From assembly GCA_003155795.1 (NCBI GenBank), contig PMEM01000009.1, forward strand, positions 1-35,069: DNA of 35,069 bases, written 5' to 3'. The position numbers were made by a program, and so were the translations under genes. The stretch comes from Gemmatimonadota bacterium (GTDB lineage: Bacteria > Gemmatimonadota > Gemmatimonadetes > Gemmatimonadales > Gemmatimonadaceae). Shown piece after piece: positions 23,256 through 33,086 of the stretch; positions within the stretch are counted from its first letter, which is position 1, and the number at the start of each line of letters is the position of its first letter. A model generated the notes under the pieces. It made no database searches and was not told the DNA's origin. It saw only the letters and a list, made by a program, of their open reading frames with translations.

Positions 23256-24772
23256 TGCGGAACTGGTGCCCAGCTTCCGCCCAATGCCTTGTAGAGTTGG
23301 ACCGTTGCGGTGAGATATTGCTGCTCGACCTGCACAAGATTCAGCTGGGCGTTGAACAGACTCTGTTCGGCCGTTAACACCTCCAGATAGCTTGACACAC
23401 CGCTGGCGTAGCGGCGCTCCGCGATCGCGGCTGCAATCGCAAGCGCGCGCGCCTGCGTTTGCTGTGCCACAAGTTGGTCGCGACCCAGTCTCACGCCTGC
23501 GAGTGCGTCGGCTGACTCGCGAAGCGCAACCAGAACGGTCTGCTGGTACTGCGACCTCGATTCATCCGCGCGAGCGCGCGCTGCGCGCTGCGCGTTCAGT
23601 AGCCGGCCGCCCGTGAAAAGCGGGAACGAAAGACCGGCCTGAACTGTGTACACATCTCCCTGACCTGAGAACAGCGTGTTGAACTCCGGCCGCTGCGCCC
23701 CATACTCACCAGCGACAGTGATCGTTGGCAGCCGGTTCGCAATCGCAACACCAATCCGCGCAAGTGAAGCCTGCAAGTCACGTTGCGCAGCCATTACATC
23801 GGGCCGACGTGCTATGAGCGCTCCGGGCAACGAATCCGGCACGGTCACTGATTGAATAACTTCCTGCAGTGGACGGCCGCGGGGGATTTCACCCGGAGGC
23901 TCGCCGAGCAACAGCGAGAGCGCATTTTCCTGCTGCCGTCGCTGCAATGCGAACTGAGCAAGTCGTGCTGCGGGATCGGCCACCTGGGCTTCAAACTGCC
24001 GAACATCGAGCTCGGATATCTGGCCCTGATCGAATCGTTTCTGCGCAAGTGCGAGGACTGCCTGCCCTGCCTCACGAGTCGCCTCGGCAATCCGGATGCT
24101 TTCGTCCAGTTCGCGCAGTTGCAGATATTCGGTCGCGACATCGCTTACGAGAGTAAGCTCCGTCGCGCGGGCGTCCTCTTGCTGGCTTTGCAAATCGTAA
24201 TTCGTTGCTTCGGCGCCGCGACGCAGGCGACCCCAGAAATCAAGCTCCCACGACACATCACCCGTGGCACGAAGCGCGTCGTACTTGATCGGCGCACCCG
24301 CACCGATCGCGATCTTGTTTCGGCTCGCCGTCGCATTGGCCGTGACCTGCGGCATAAGCGGGCCGATGGATGCACCGTGTAGCGCCCGGTATTCCCGTAT
24401 CCGGGCGTGCGCTACTCGCAAGTCCCGATTATTGTCGATCGCGGTCTGAATCAGACTTATGAGCGTACTGTCGCGCAGAATATCCAGCCACCCGAGATTC
24501 TGTCCGGCAGTCAACTCAAGTGTGGTTGCCCTCGCAACTGGCTTCGACGATGGAATCAGTTGCGAGCGAGGCACCGAGTCCGGTGGATCTGCTGCGCGCG
24601 CGGCCGCCAGTGAATCGTAGAAGCTGCGCGCGCTGGTAGGAATTGCACGGTCGGAGGTCTGCGGCACAGACGCCACATTTGGCGTGACAGCTGTGGACGG
24701 CCCCACCGCGCAGCCAGCAAGCAATACAGTCAGACATGTCGCGCCGAGCATGGGCGATTGCAATCGTTTCAC
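23252..24772 (-). CDS. outer-membrane efflux lipoprotein (TolC/NodT family)
   Basis: Outer-membrane channel of the RND efflux operon, 506 residues. A lipoprotein signal has lipobox LLAGC (Cys21). The sequence carries the duplicated OEP repeats of the NodT subgroup: NRDLRVAHARIREYRALHG, SWELDFWGRLRRGAEA, LPGALIARRPDVMAAQRDL and QAGLSFPLFTGGRL, and long helices with ARARADESRSQYQQ. It starts at a GTG overlapping the pump's TGA by four bases (24769-24772), so it is translationally coupled. Its stop shares the tetranucleotide CTAG (23252-23255) with the stop of the convergent fusion gene, leaving no intergenic space for a terminator. Confidence 0.93.
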   Translation of the reverse strand: MKRLQSPMLGATCLTVLLAGCAVGPSTAVTPNVASVPQTSDRAIPTSARSFYDSLAAARAADPPDSVPRSQLIPSSKPVARATTLELTAGQNLGWLDILRDSTLISLIQTAIDNNRDLRVAHARIREYRALHGASIGPLMPQVTANATASRNKIAIGAGAPIKYDALRATGDVSWELDFWGRLRRGAEATNYDLQSQQEDARATELTLVSDVATEYLQLRELDESIRIAEATREAGQAVLALAQKRFDQGQISELDVRQFEAQVADPAARLAQFALQRRQQENALSLLLGEPPGEIPRGRPLQEVIQSVTVPDSLPGALIARRPDVMAAQRDLQASLARIGVAIANRLPTITVAGEYGAQRPEFNTLFSGQGDVYTVQAGLSFPLFTGGRLLNAQRAARARADESRSQYQQTVLVALRESADALAGVRLGRDQLVAQQTQARALAIAAAIAERRYASGVSSYLEVLTAEQSLFNAQLNLVQVEQQYLTATVQLYKALGGSWAPVPH

Positions 24773-27700
24773 TTCTCGACCCTCCCTGCTTCGGTCGCTT
24801 CGCCCGTGTGACCATCTTTCGGCGACTTGCGCGTAACAGAGCGCTCAATCGATGCAAAGAAGAGAGGAATGAAGAAGATTCCGACTGTCGTGGCAATGAG
24901 CATTCCTGCAAATACGCCCGTTCCCAGTGAGTGCCGGCTCGCCGCTCCTGCGCCGCCAGCAATAACGAGAGGAGAAACGCCGAGTATGAAGGCGAACGAT
25001 GTCATGAGAATAGGTCGGAACCGCTCGCGCGCCGCCTCGATGGCGGCATCGCGGATCGACATCCCGGAGCGATGCAGCTGGTTTGCGAACTCGACAATGA
25101 GGATCGCGTTCTTCGCTGCAAGCCCGAGCACTGCAAGCAGCGCCACCTGGAAGTAGATGTCGCTGGACAGACCGCGCGCCCAGATGCCGAAATACGCACC
25201 CAGCACCCCGAACGGGAGTGCGAGTATTACGGAGAGAGGGATTGACCAACTTTCGTACTGAGCAGCAAGGACGAGGAACACCAGCACGAGCGCGAGTGCC
25301 AGCACGATCCCCGCCTGACCAGCCGAAGCGCGCTCCTGGTAGGATTGACCGCTGTATGCGTAACCGATGCCCTGGGACGCGTACTTGTCGGCGACGAGCT
25401 TCTCCACATCGTCGAGGCCTTCACCAGAGCTGTGCCCTGGCGCAATGGCCGCTGTCACCGTCGCAGCAGGAAATCCGTTGAAGCGCGTCAGCAGGGACGG
25501 AGCACCACGAATCTCAGTAGTTGTGAGTGCTGATAGTGGCACCATCTCGCCGCTTGTGCTCCGAACATAGAACCGGCCAATGTCTTCAGGACGCTGCCTG
25601 AACTGTTCCTGCGCCTCCGCCTGCACGCGATATGTTCGCCCGTACAGGTTGAAGTCATTGATGTACAAGTTCGACAGCATCGTTTGCAGCGTCGAAAATA
25701 TCGTTGCCGTATTGACGCCACGAGATTCTGCTGCGTCCTGGTTGACCTCTACATAGACCTCGGGAACATCGGTTCGCAGATTGACGTTCGGATTCTGGAA
25801 CACGGGCATCTTTCTGAGATCTCCCATGAACTGCTGCACGGTGGCCGCAAACGCGTTGTAATCCGTGCCTGTACGCTCCTGCAGATTTACCTCCAGCCCA
25901 GCCGTGATTCCGATTCCAGGAATCTCAGGGAAGTTGAAACCGAATGCGATGGCATCCTTTAATCCGAACAACTGCCCATTCACCCGCTGCAGAATTGCGT
26001 CGACGCTGTTAGCCTTGCCGCGCTCGCTCCACGGTTTGAGACTCACAAATATCACTGCGGAATTTGTCTGCGCCGACTGTGAGAGGATGTCCAGTCCAAC
26101 CAGCACCACGACATTCTGAACACCCGGCTCCTTGCGAACGATACCCTCTATCTGCTTCACGACGCCTTCCGTACGCTGCATCGACGCGGCGTCAGGCAAC
26201 TGCACCGAGATAGCGAAGTAGCCCTTGTCCTCGCTTGGCAGGAAGCTGGTCGGGACGACGCGCCAGAGGATGAACAATACAAGCACCAGGCCAGCAAAGA
26301 CGCCGAACCAGATCTTTGGCCGATCCATGACGTGACCAGCCGCGCTGACATACCGCTTGGTCAGCCTGGAGAATCCGCGATTGAACCAGTTGTAGAACCG
26401 ATTGTCGGTCTCTTCGGATGGCTTCTTCAGCATCACCGCACAAAGCGCGGGCGTGAGTGTCAGCGCGACTACACCGGAAAGGACCACGGAAATCACGATC
26501 GTGATCGCGAATTGCTTGTACATGGTACCCGTGATCCCACCGATCAGAGCGACCGGGATGAACACCGAGCACAGCACGAACACAATCGCCACCAGCGCGC
26601 CCGCCACCTGATGCATCGCTTTGTTCGCCGCGACACGCGCTGATACGTGTTCGTCGGCCATGATACGTTCCACGTTCTCGATAACGACAATGGCGTCATC
26701 CACCACTATTCCGATCGCGAGCACCATCGCGAAAAGCGTCAGCGTGTTGATCGTAAAGCCAAGAAACTGCAAACCCAGGAACGTTCCGATGATGCTGACA
26801 GGAACAGCAAGAACCGGAATGAGAGTTGCGCGCCAGCTCTGCAGAAAGACGAACACCACCAGCGTCACCAGGATCATGGCTTCGGCGAGCGTCTTGACCA
26901 CTTCCTTGATCGACTCGGTGATGAACGGAGTCGTGTCAAATGGGATCTCCAGGTGTACACCCTGAGGTACCGCCTTGCCCAGCTCCTTGACCCGTGCCGA
27001 AATCCGTTTTTCGACGTCGAGATTGTTCGCGCCGGGACGAGCGTACACAAGCATCAGCGCTGTCGCCGTTCCGTTCAAGCGGCCGACAGCGTCGTAGCCT
27101 TGTGATCCCAGATGCACGCGGGCGATATCACGCATGCGTACGATCGATCCGTCCGGTTGAGCGCGGACGATGATATTTCCAAACTCCGCCGGCGTCGTCA
27201 ACCGCCCACCAGTTACAACCGGCAGCGTCAATTGCGTGCCGGCTGGCGACGGCTCGCGCCCAATCCGGCCCGCTGGCTTGGTTGAGTTCTGCGCCTGAAC
27301 CGCGGCTGCGACATCGTCTACGGTGATGCCGAGTTGCGCCATCTTCTCAGGGTCGAGACTCAGCAACATCGAAAAGTCGAGACTGCCGAAAGTAGTCGCC
27401 GAACCGACTCCGGGAATGCGCTTGATCTCGTCCTCGAGATACAGCTTTGAGTAGTTGCTCAGGTACGACGCATCAAAGCGCGGATCCTTGGATGTCAGTG
27501 CGATACCCAGCAGGATGTCGGGATTCGCCTTGGTGATCGTAATCCCGAGCTGTCGGACGGCGGCCGGCAGCTGAGGCATCGCAAGGTTGATCGCGTTCTG
27601 TACGTCGACAGCCGCGAGGTCCTGATCGCGCGAGATGTCGAACGTGAGTGCGAGATTCATCGTCCCCGCGCTCGAGTTGGACGACTTGTAGTAAAGCAGG

Positions 27701-27990
27701 CCATTCAGCCCGGATAACTGCTGCTCAATGGGAGCGGCAACCGACGTCGCGACGTCCTGCGCGCTCGCTCCGGGATACACGGCCGTCACCTGAATCGACG
27801 GCGGCGTGATCAGAGGATACCGATTTATCGGAAGCGACAGCATCGCGAACACGCCGAGCAGCGCAATGACAATCGAGATTACACCAGCGAGTACGGGTCG
27901 CTGGACAAAGAAGTACAGCCGCTCTGTCTGTTCCGGATCCTGCGTAACGACATGCGGTGTAACAGGATCCGGAGTGCTCGGCTCACTCAT
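24769..27990 (-). CDS. RND multidrug efflux pump, HAE1 family
   Basis: Inner-membrane proton-antiport pump of 1073 residues, the normal AcrB/MexB length. Features include the first helix (RPVLAGVISIVIALLGVFAMLSLPINRYP), a proton-relay motif in helix 4 (IGIVVDDAIVVIENVERIM, with two adjacent Asp), PGASAQDVATSVAAPIEQQL in the porter domain, and the second-half helices (AAKNAILIVEFANQL, FAFILGVSPLVIAGG). The ATG at 27990 overlaps the adaptor's stop as ATGA; a longer open frame to 28173 would run through the adaptor gene and is rejected. It expels lipophilic drugs, dyes or solvents with the adaptor and outer-membrane factor on either side. Substrate range unknown. Confidence 0.96.
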   Translation of the reverse strand: MSEPSTPDPVTPHVVTQDPEQTERLYFFVQRPVLAGVISIVIALLGVFAMLSLPINRYPLITPPSIQVTAVYPGASAQDVATSVAAPIEQQLSGLNGLLYYKSSNSSAGTMNLALTFDISRDQDLAAVDVQNAINLAMPQLPAAVRQLGITITKANPDILLGIALTSKDPRFDASYLSNYSKLYLEDEIKRIPGVGSATTFGSLDFSMLLSLDPEKMAQLGITVDDVAAAVQAQNSTKPAGRIGREPSPAGTQLTLPVVTGGRLTTPAEFGNIIVRAQPDGSIVRMRDIARVHLGSQGYDAVGRLNGTATALMLVYARPGANNLDVEKRISARVKELGKAVPQGVHLEIPFDTTPFITESIKEVVKTLAEAMILVTLVVFVFLQSWRATLIPVLAVPVSIIGTFLGLQFLGFTINTLTLFAMVLAIGIVVDDAIVVIENVERIMADEHVSARVAANKAMHQVAGALVAIVFVLCSVFIPVALIGGITGTMYKQFAITIVISVVLSGVVALTLTPALCAVMLKKPSEETDNRFYNWFNRGFSRLTKRYVSAAGHVMDRPKIWFGVFAGLVLVLFILWRVVPTSFLPSEDKGYFAISVQLPDAASMQRTEGVVKQIEGIVRKEPGVQNVVVLVGLDILSQSAQTNSAVIFVSLKPWSERGKANSVDAILQRVNGQLFGLKDAIAFGFNFPEIPGIGITAGLEVNLQERTGTDYNAFAATVQQFMGDLRKMPVFQNPNVNLRTDVPEVYVEVNQDAAESRGVNTATIFSTLQTMLSNLYINDFNLYGRTYRVQAEAQEQFRQRPEDIGRFYVRSTSGEMVPLSALTTTEIRGAPSLLTRFNGFPAATVTAAIAPGHSSGEGLDDVEKLVADKYASQGIGYAYSGQSYQERASAGQAGIVLALALVLVFLVLAAQYESWSIPLSVILALPFGVLGAYFGIWARGLSSDIYFQVALLAVLGLAAKNAILIVEFANQLHRSGMSIRDAAIEAARERFRPILMTSFAFILGVSPLVIAGGAGAASRHSLGTGVFAGMLIATTVGIFFIPLFFASIERSVTRKSPKDGHTGEATEAGRVEK

Positions 27991-29171
27991 CGCGTTGAAT
28001 CCCTGGGCGTAGCGGCTGGCGCGGCACTTGGCGCCTTGGCGTTGGTGGCCGTGGAATCCACAATCGGTGTCGGGTGTACCGTCGCGCCAGGCCCGGTCTT
28101 CTGGCCACCATCGACGATCACGCTCTCGCCGGCCGCAAGCCCTTTGGTAATGAGCCAGTTGTCCCCGGTCCACGCTGTCGCCGTCACTTCACGCGCGGCG
28201 ACCTTGTTGTCTGGACCGACAAGATATACCAGCGAGCGCCCCATCTGCTGCAGGACTGCACGTTGCGGAACCAGGATCGCGTCCGTGCGAATCAGACCGT
28301 GAACCGTCACATGCACGAACTGACCGGGCAACATGATGTGGCGCGAATTTTCGAATTGCGCACGGTATTCCTGCGTACCCGTCTGCGGATCCACTACCGG
28401 ACCGATGTAGCCTATTCGCCCGTCGGTCGGGAAGGTGCTGCTGTCCGGTAGACTGACCCGAATGCGTGCGCTACCACCCGGTGCAATCGCGCGCGCGAAG
28501 ACGGGGTTCCGGCGCCATTCCGCCTGCTCCTCCGCCGAGGGGCGGAACGTCACATAAATCGGATTCAGAACATCGATCGTCGTCAACAGATCGGTGGGTC
28601 CTGTAACGCGAGCTCCTACATCCAGGAGTGTTCTTTCGACCTGACCGGAGATTTGAGCACGAACGACGGTCTCGCTGAGGCTCTTCTGAGCTGCATCCAC
28701 CCCGCCGCGCGCATCTTCTACTGCCGCGCGTGCGGCCTTCAGTTGTGCATCAGCGTTGTCAACATCCTGTTTCGCAACCGCGTTTCCAGGCAGCAGCGCG
28801 TGCAGTCGCGCGGAGACTGTCTCCGCGTTTGCAAGCGCCGCCTGCGAAGATGCAAGTCTCGCCTTGGCGCTGCGCCATTCGGCGTCGGTGGTTGTCGGGT
28901 CGATACGATACAGTACCTGTCCCGCGGTGACATGAGATCCCTCGACGAATGGCCGCGATAGTATGACACCGCTGGCCAGCGCGCGAACCTGCACGCTGCG
29001 GTACGCTCGAACCTGCCCAGTGAACTGGAGGTTGTCTTCCACGCTCGTTGGCTCGACGGTGAGAACCGAAACCTCGGCAGGTGGCATGGTCGGTGGTGCT
29101 GCTGGCTTGGAACAGGCAACGATCGTCGCCACCGAACACGCACCGGCAAAAAATAGACGTGATATTTGCAT
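27987..29171 (-). CDS. RND efflux periplasmic adaptor, lipoprotein (membrane fusion protein)
   Basis: Adaptor of 394 residues linking pump and outer-membrane channel. The ATG at 29171 gives a lipoprotein signal (lipobox IVAC, Cys20) and has CAGGTC a few bases upstream; an open frame from 29297 overlaps the MarR stop but would bury the signal 42 residues inside, so I reject it. Family layout: lipoyl half 1 (VRALASGVILSRPFVEGSHVTAGQVLYRID), a coiled hairpin (QAALANAETVSARLHALLPGNAVAKQDVDNADAQLKAAR), lipoyl half 2 (SETVVRAQISGQVERTLLDVGARV) and a beta-barrel ending at VPQRAVLQQMGRSLVYLV. The tail is Ala/Pro/Thr-rich. Second gene of the MarR-led operon. Confidence 0.94.
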   Translation of the reverse strand: MQISRLFFAGACSVATIVACSKPAAPPTMPPAEVSVLTVEPTSVEDNLQFTGQVRAYRSVQVRALASGVILSRPFVEGSHVTAGQVLYRIDPTTTDAEWRSAKARLASSQAALANAETVSARLHALLPGNAVAKQDVDNADAQLKAARAAVEDARGGVDAAQKSLSETVVRAQISGQVERTLLDVGARVTGPTDLLTTIDVLNPIYVTFRPSAEEQAEWRRNPVFARAIAPGGSARIRVSLPDSSTFPTDGRIGYIGPVVDPQTGTQEYRAQFENSRHIMLPGQFVHVTVHGLIRTDAILVPQRAVLQQMGRSLVYLVGPDNKVAAREVTATAWTGDNWLITKGLAAGESVIVDGGQKTGPGATVHPTPIVDSTATNAKAPSAAPAATPRDSTR

Positions 29172-29293
29172 TCTGACCTGATGAGGTTTCACGGACGGGT
29201 TTCTTTGCACGCCCATGATCGGATTCTCGCACGGCGACGTTCGCAGCTCGGGCGCGCGTGCAGCGAATTGCATACCATGAACGGTCGAGGGCA

Positions 29294-29770
29294 TCATTTT
29301 TTTACTGGAGCAGCACGATGCTCACACGCACCGAAGAAGCGCTCGAAGGTTCGGACACATGCTTCGAGATCTTCCGTGGGCACATCCGCAAACAGTCGCG
29401 TGCGCAATTCCTGTATGACCGGGGTAATTCGGACGAGCAGTTCGGAGCCCCCATCAGTGAGATGAAGCGTCCTGGCGCGTTGATCATCCGGATCAGTCCT
29501 GCGAGCTACCAGATCGCTGCTTTCAAGCTGATCGATGAGCCGTACAACAGTCGGCCCCTCGATGTCCAGACGCTCAGCCAGATCACGCTGACGTATGCCA
29601 CCAGTCTTGCCGATGCACACGAGTGCGGTAGCCAGGGATCTTGAGACTCCGAACGACGTCAACTCATCGTCATAACAGCGACGCAGTTTCTCCCGCAGGG
29701 GACAGATGGCGGCGACAAAGGCGCGTTCCAAGTCATCTCTTTTCGAATCTTTCCGTGTATCTACTGGCAT
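29294..29770 (-). CDS. MarR family transcriptional regulator
   Basis: Repressor of 158 residues with the MarR winged helix: GGIRQRDLAERLDIEGPTVVRLIDQLESSDLVAR is the helix-turn-helix and DPDDQRARTLHLTDGG the wing, with Asp-Arg-Arg type residues that define the family. It heads an operon with the RND adaptor, pump and outer-membrane factor, and probably represses it; ligands of such regulators are usually small phenolic compounds. A perfect 22-bp palindrome lies seven bases before its ATG, so binding there would repress its own gene and the pump together. There is no ribosome binding site, and the distance suggests a very short leader. Confidence 0.93.
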   Translation of the reverse strand: MPVDTRKDSKRDDLERAFVAAICPLREKLRRCYDDELTSFGVSRSLATALVCIGKTGGIRQRDLAERLDIEGPTVVRLIDQLESSDLVARRTDPDDQRARTLHLTDGGSELLVRITPVIQELRTRLFADVPTEDLEACVRTFERFFGACEHRAAPVKK

Positions 29771-29777
29771 CGGGACG

Positions 29778-29799
29778 AATAGATAGCTAGCTATCTATT
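29778..29799. promoter_or_regulatory. perfect 22-bp palindrome, probable MarR operator
   Basis: The half-site AATAGATAGCT is followed immediately by its exact reverse complement. Length and symmetry fit a MarR dimer site. It occupies the region immediately before the MarR start, where the -10 box (a TATCTA-like string at 29785-29780) would be. Confidence 0.8.
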
Positions 29800-29842
29800 A
29801 AAACGGTAGGTGTGTCCCGCGGAATTGCTTCTCGGCTCGAGA

Positions 29843-29863
29843 GCGCCCGGGGGCCCGGGGCGC
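29843..29863 (-). terminator. GC-rich hairpin terminator after the histidine kinase
   Basis: Arms GCGCCC (29843-29848) and GGGCGC (29858-29863) with a C/G-rich interior, and a second small hairpin TCTCG-gct-CGAGA (about 29830-29842) just beyond. It lies 20 bases after the kinase stop (29883) and before the efflux operon promoter. No T-tract. Confidence 0.5.
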
Positions 29864-29882
29864 GGCGCGCGTGCTATTATCG

Positions 29883-32150
29883 CTAAGCGGGAGCCTTTGC
29901 GATCGCGCCCGGCTTGAGGACCGGAAGGTAGATCTCGAAAGTGGTCCCCACGCCGGGCGCGGAGATCAAGTTTATGCAACCGCCAAACTGCCGGACGACG
30001 CCGTAGGCCGTAGGCAGGCCAAGGCCTGTTCCCTTGCCCGACTCCTTGGTCGTGAAGAACGGCTCGAATGCGCGAGAACGGGTGACATCATCCATGCCGC
30101 AGCCATTGTCGGCGATTGAAAGCAGGACATACGCGCCAGCTGCTGCCTCCGGATGGCTGCGTACGAACGCATCATCGATAACACAGTTCTTCGTGGAAAA
30201 ACGCAGCTCTCCACCAGTCGGCATCGCATCGCGCGCGTTCACAGCCAAGTTGACGATCACCTGCTCGAGTTGGCTCATGTCCGCGGAAATCAGGTCGATA
30301 TCGTCGGCAAGTTCGGTGACTACAACTATTTCGTCACCGACCATTCTGCACAGTATGCGTTGAAGATCAGTCAAGCATGCGTTCAAATCTACAGCCGAGA
30401 TCAGAAGAACCTGCTTGCGACTGAAAGCCAGGAGTTGGCGAGTAAGCGTCGACGCACGCGATACAGCGTCACGAATTGTATCAACGTCAGCTCGGCGCGT
30501 GTCGCCAGCGGGCAAACTACTCGCAAGAAATTCCGAGCAGCCCTGAATCACCGTCAGAACATTGTTGAAATCGTGTGCGACGCCCGCTGCAAGCTGACCA
30601 ACCGCCTCCATCTTCTGGGCATGCCGCAGTTGAGCTTCGAGTTCCCTCTGCTTCGCATAGTCTCGCGCGATGCCGAACGCCCCAATGACTTCACCAGCTA
30701 CGATGACTGGTATGGTTGTGACGTTGACCTCGACTCGGCGCCCGCTCTTGCTATCCAGGGTCAGGTCGGATCTTGCTGCCCACCCCGCCAGAGTCTGCTT
30801 GAACTGATCGTGGACTTTGTGAGTCTGCTCGGGAGCAACGAGCGAGTCGAATGGCTTTCCGAGGATTTCTTCAGGCCTGTAACCCGAGACAATCTCGCAC
30901 ATCGTATTGGCGCTCTCGAACCTTCCGTTCCTGTCCAGCGAAAATACTGCGTCCGGGTGGAATTCAAAAAGCGAGCGATACCGATTCTCGCTGACCTCCA
31001 ACCGCTGGGCAGCGTGGCGAGCTTCGGTGACATCGAGCAGCAAGCCGTCCCACACGGTTATGCCACCCGAAAGGCTTTGTGGCTTTGCGCCTCCCTCGAT
31101 CCACTTTACCTCGCCGTTGACAATGATTCGGCCAGCCCAGCGCCACGGGGCGCGTTGCGCCAACGCGGCAGCCATCGCGGCGTCGAACCGAGAGCGATCG
31201 TCCGGATGAACAGCATCGAATACGTGGCGGGGGTTTTCCATGATCGTAGCCGCACTAACGCCATAGATGTCGGCTGCGCCGTCGCTAACGTACGAGAACG
31301 ATGTCCGCCCATCAGACTCACAACGCGATTGATACACCATGCCGGGAACATTCGCTGCCATCCGCAGAAAGCGCTCCTGGCTCTCGCATAAGGCGACTTC
31401 ATTTTGCTTGGCTTCAGTGATGTCCTCCACTACCGCGACGAATGCTTCCAGATTGCCCATCGCGTCGCGCATCGCGGAGATCACGACGCGTGCCCACATC
31501 GTGGTGCCATCGGTGCGGCGATATCTCTTTTCAACCGCATGTGATGGCTGTTCGCCAGAAGACACCCTCCGCAGATATTCAACCTGCTCGGCGCGGTCAT
31601 CCGGAAGCGTGATGTCAAAACATGTCATCGTGCGCAATTCCGCCTCGGTATGGCCAAGCATCTCGCAGAACGCGGGGTTCGCAGTGACAAAGCGACCGAT
31701 CGCATCGGTCGTGGTTATCCCTACTGCGGCGAAGTCGTGAAGGACGTGCAACTCGGACTTCGCACGCCTTGCTTTCGTGACATCACGTGCGACACCATAG
31801 ATCAATCCGTTCGCATCGGCTGCTGACGCCTGCCATGCAAGCCATCGATAATCGCCGTTGGTGCAGCGCCACCGATACTCAGCAGCACCTTGGCTGACCG
31901 AGACAGCCCGATCCACGAGGGCGTTGGCCGCCCTGGTCCGATCATCAGGATGAAGCAAGTCGAGGAATGGCCGGGAGATCAGCTCGAACGGTTCCCAGCC
32001 GAGCACCGCCCTGAACGCGGGATTTACGTGCTGGAAGATCCCATCGGTGTCGACCACACAGAAGAGGTCCGGCGAGAGGTCGAAAAACCGCTGGAGAAAC
32101 TCTTCCCTGCCGCAGGAAGCGATCACGTTGCCTTGAAGAGTGCGGTCCAC
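29883..32150 (-). CDS. multi-PAS sensor histidine kinase
   Basis: Soluble sensor kinase of 755 residues with no membrane segment. Four PAS domains are visible: about 22-130 ([16 protein letters not shown]), 135-255 ([16 protein letters not shown]), 262-385 ([19 protein letters not shown]-3 type) and 390-510 ([16 protein letters not shown]). The HisKA domain has phospho-acceptor His526 in [15 protein letters not shown], and the ATPase has the N box [11 protein letters not shown], then DNGCGMD and [18 protein letters not shown]. There is no receiver domain, and no response regulator adjacent, so its partner is unlinked. The HDFNN form of the H box is typical of the NtrB-like/PAS kinase class. 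GTG at 32150 is the start; no strong ribosome binding site is seen. Confidence 0.93.
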   Translation of the reverse strand: MDRTLQGNVIASCGREEFLQRFFDLSPDLFCVVDTDGIFQHVNPAFRAVLGWEPFELISRPFLDLLHPDDRTRAANALVDRAVSVSQGAAEYRWRCTNGDYRWLAWQASAADANGLIYGVARDVTKARRAKSELHVLHDFAAVGITTTDAIGRFVTANPAFCEMLGHTEAELRTMTCFDITLPDDRAEQVEYLRRVSSGEQPSHAVEKRYRRTDGTTMWARVVISAMRDAMGNLEAFVAVVEDITEAKQNEVALCESQERFLRMAANVPGMVYQSRCESDGRTSFSYVSDGAADIYGVSAATIMENPRHVFDAVHPDDRSRFDAAMAAALAQRAPWRWAGRIIVNGEVKWIEGGAKPQSLSGGITVWDGLLLDVTEARHAAQRLEVSENRYRSLFEFHPDAVFSLDRNGRFESANTMCEIVSGYRPEEILGKPFDSLVAPEQTHKVHDQFKQTLAGWAARSDLTLDSKSGRRVEVNVTTIPVIVAGEVIGAFGIARDYAKQRELEAQLRHAQKMEAVGQLAAGVAHDFNNVLTVIQGCSEFLASSLPAGDTRRADVDTIRDAVSRASTLTRQLLAFSRKQVLLISAVDLNACLTDLQRILCRMVGDEIVVVTELADDIDLISADMSQLEQVIVNLAVNARDAMPTGGELRFSTKNCVIDDAFVRSHPEAAAGAYVLLSIADNGCGMDDVTRSRAFEPFFTTKESGKGTGLGLPTAYGVVRQFGGCINLISAPGVGTTFEIYLPVLKPGAIAKAPA

Positions 32151-32202
32151 TACCCACAGACGATCAGCTTCCGCATGTGCAACGGTCGTGGCTCGTGAAT
32201 TA

Positions 32203-32763
32203 CTACCGAGGCCAGAGCCAGCCGAATGTGACCGCCGTGATGGCGGCGTATATCAGTCCATCGAGCGTAGCCTTGAGTGTCACGCTCCACGCCCTTCGAT
32301 ACCAGATCGACATCTGCCAGAGGGCAAAAGCGTACGCGATGAAGGCAGTAGTGGACGAGAAGCGCAGCAGCTCACCATACGGCACTCCCGCCGGAACAGC
32401 GTGGACAGTTATATACGCCGCGAAAATGCTGGCCGCGATGCAATACAGGAACCAGAGCCCGAGGTTTCGCCCCATCGACCAGGGCGCGTTTGGCATCACC
32501 GTCATAACGATATTCGGGCCCTCAAGCACCTTCTGCGAGAACTCCGGTGATTTCATGTCCTCGCTGCTGGCTGGCCGTGGCAGGAAATAATCGCCTGGTG
32601 GAATGGCGAACTGTCTGAGAGCATCGCGAACCTGTGTTTCATTCGGAACCGCGGAATAATCTCCCTTGTGCCACAGCGGCCCCATGTGGATCACCGAGCT
32701 GGCGAAAAAGACCAGGACAGAGGCGAGAAGGATCGGAAGCCAGAGTGCGAAAATCCCAGTCAT
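32203..32763 (-). CDS. conserved membrane protein of unknown function
   Basis: A protein of 186 residues with an N-terminal helix (FALWLPILLASVLVFFASSVIHM), a conserved soluble stretch (PLWHKGDYSAVPNETQVRDAL, then IPPGDYFLPRPASSEDMKSPEF) and three C-terminal helices (LWFLYCIAASIFAAYI, FIAYAFALWQMSIWY, LDGLIYAAITAVTFGWLW). I recognise this pattern as a widely conserved but unnamed membrane protein in Gemmatimonadota, Acidobacteria and Proteobacteria; no function is known to me. The ATG at 32763 has AAGGAG six bases upstream, ruling out the longer frame from 32808. It lies 52 bases upstream of the kinase start and could share its transcript. Confidence 0.8.
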   Translation of the reverse strand: MTGIFALWLPILLASVLVFFASSVIHMGPLWHKGDYSAVPNETQVRDALRQFAIPPGDYFLPRPASSEDMKSPEFSQKVLEGPNIVMTVMPNAPWSMGRNLGLWFLYCIAASIFAAYITVHAVPAGVPYGELLRFSSTTAFIAYAFALWQMSIWYRRAWSVTLKATLDGLIYAAITAVTFGWLWPR

Positions 32764-33086
32764 ATCAAGCTCCTTGTCTGATGTTCGCGAAGCACCGGGG
32801 TGGTGCAATTCAAACGACTCGATTTGATGAAGGGCTGACGATCGTGTAAAGTACGGCGAGACTAGGGAAACGTCCGGACGCAGGGCGGTTAGTCACCACT
32901 CCGGCCAGCGGATGGAACACAATAAACCGAAACGTGATAAATATGCACTCACCGCGTATTGGCCGGTGCTTCGTCCTGTCACTTTGCGTTTGCCACACTC
33001 CGCGCGACCGGCGTCCCGGAACGGCCGGGCTCACTGATTGTGTGTCCGAAAATGGCGAGCACTGACGAGTTCCCGCGCTAGGTTCC
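32764..33086. other. intergenic region between divergent genes
   Basis: About 320 bp between the membrane protein and the methyltransferase. I see an AT-rich patch (32920-32950) that could hold promoters, but no box pair with convincing spacing, no hairpin of note and no credible gene. Confidence 0.5.

Noticed and set aside
27991-28173. N-terminal extension of the RND pump
   Set aside because: It runs out of frame through the adaptor's coding sequence; ATG at 27990 overlaps the adaptor stop as ATGA and matches the family start.
29171-29297. N-terminal extension of the RND adaptor to 29297
   Set aside because: The ATGA overlap with marR is tempting, but the lipoprotein signal begins at 29171 and would be buried 42 residues inside the protein.
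30153-31391. Long open frame (412 codons) on the plus strand
   Set aside because: It is antisense to the multi-PAS histidine kinase, has no recognisable domain, and arises from the GC-biased codon use of the real gene.
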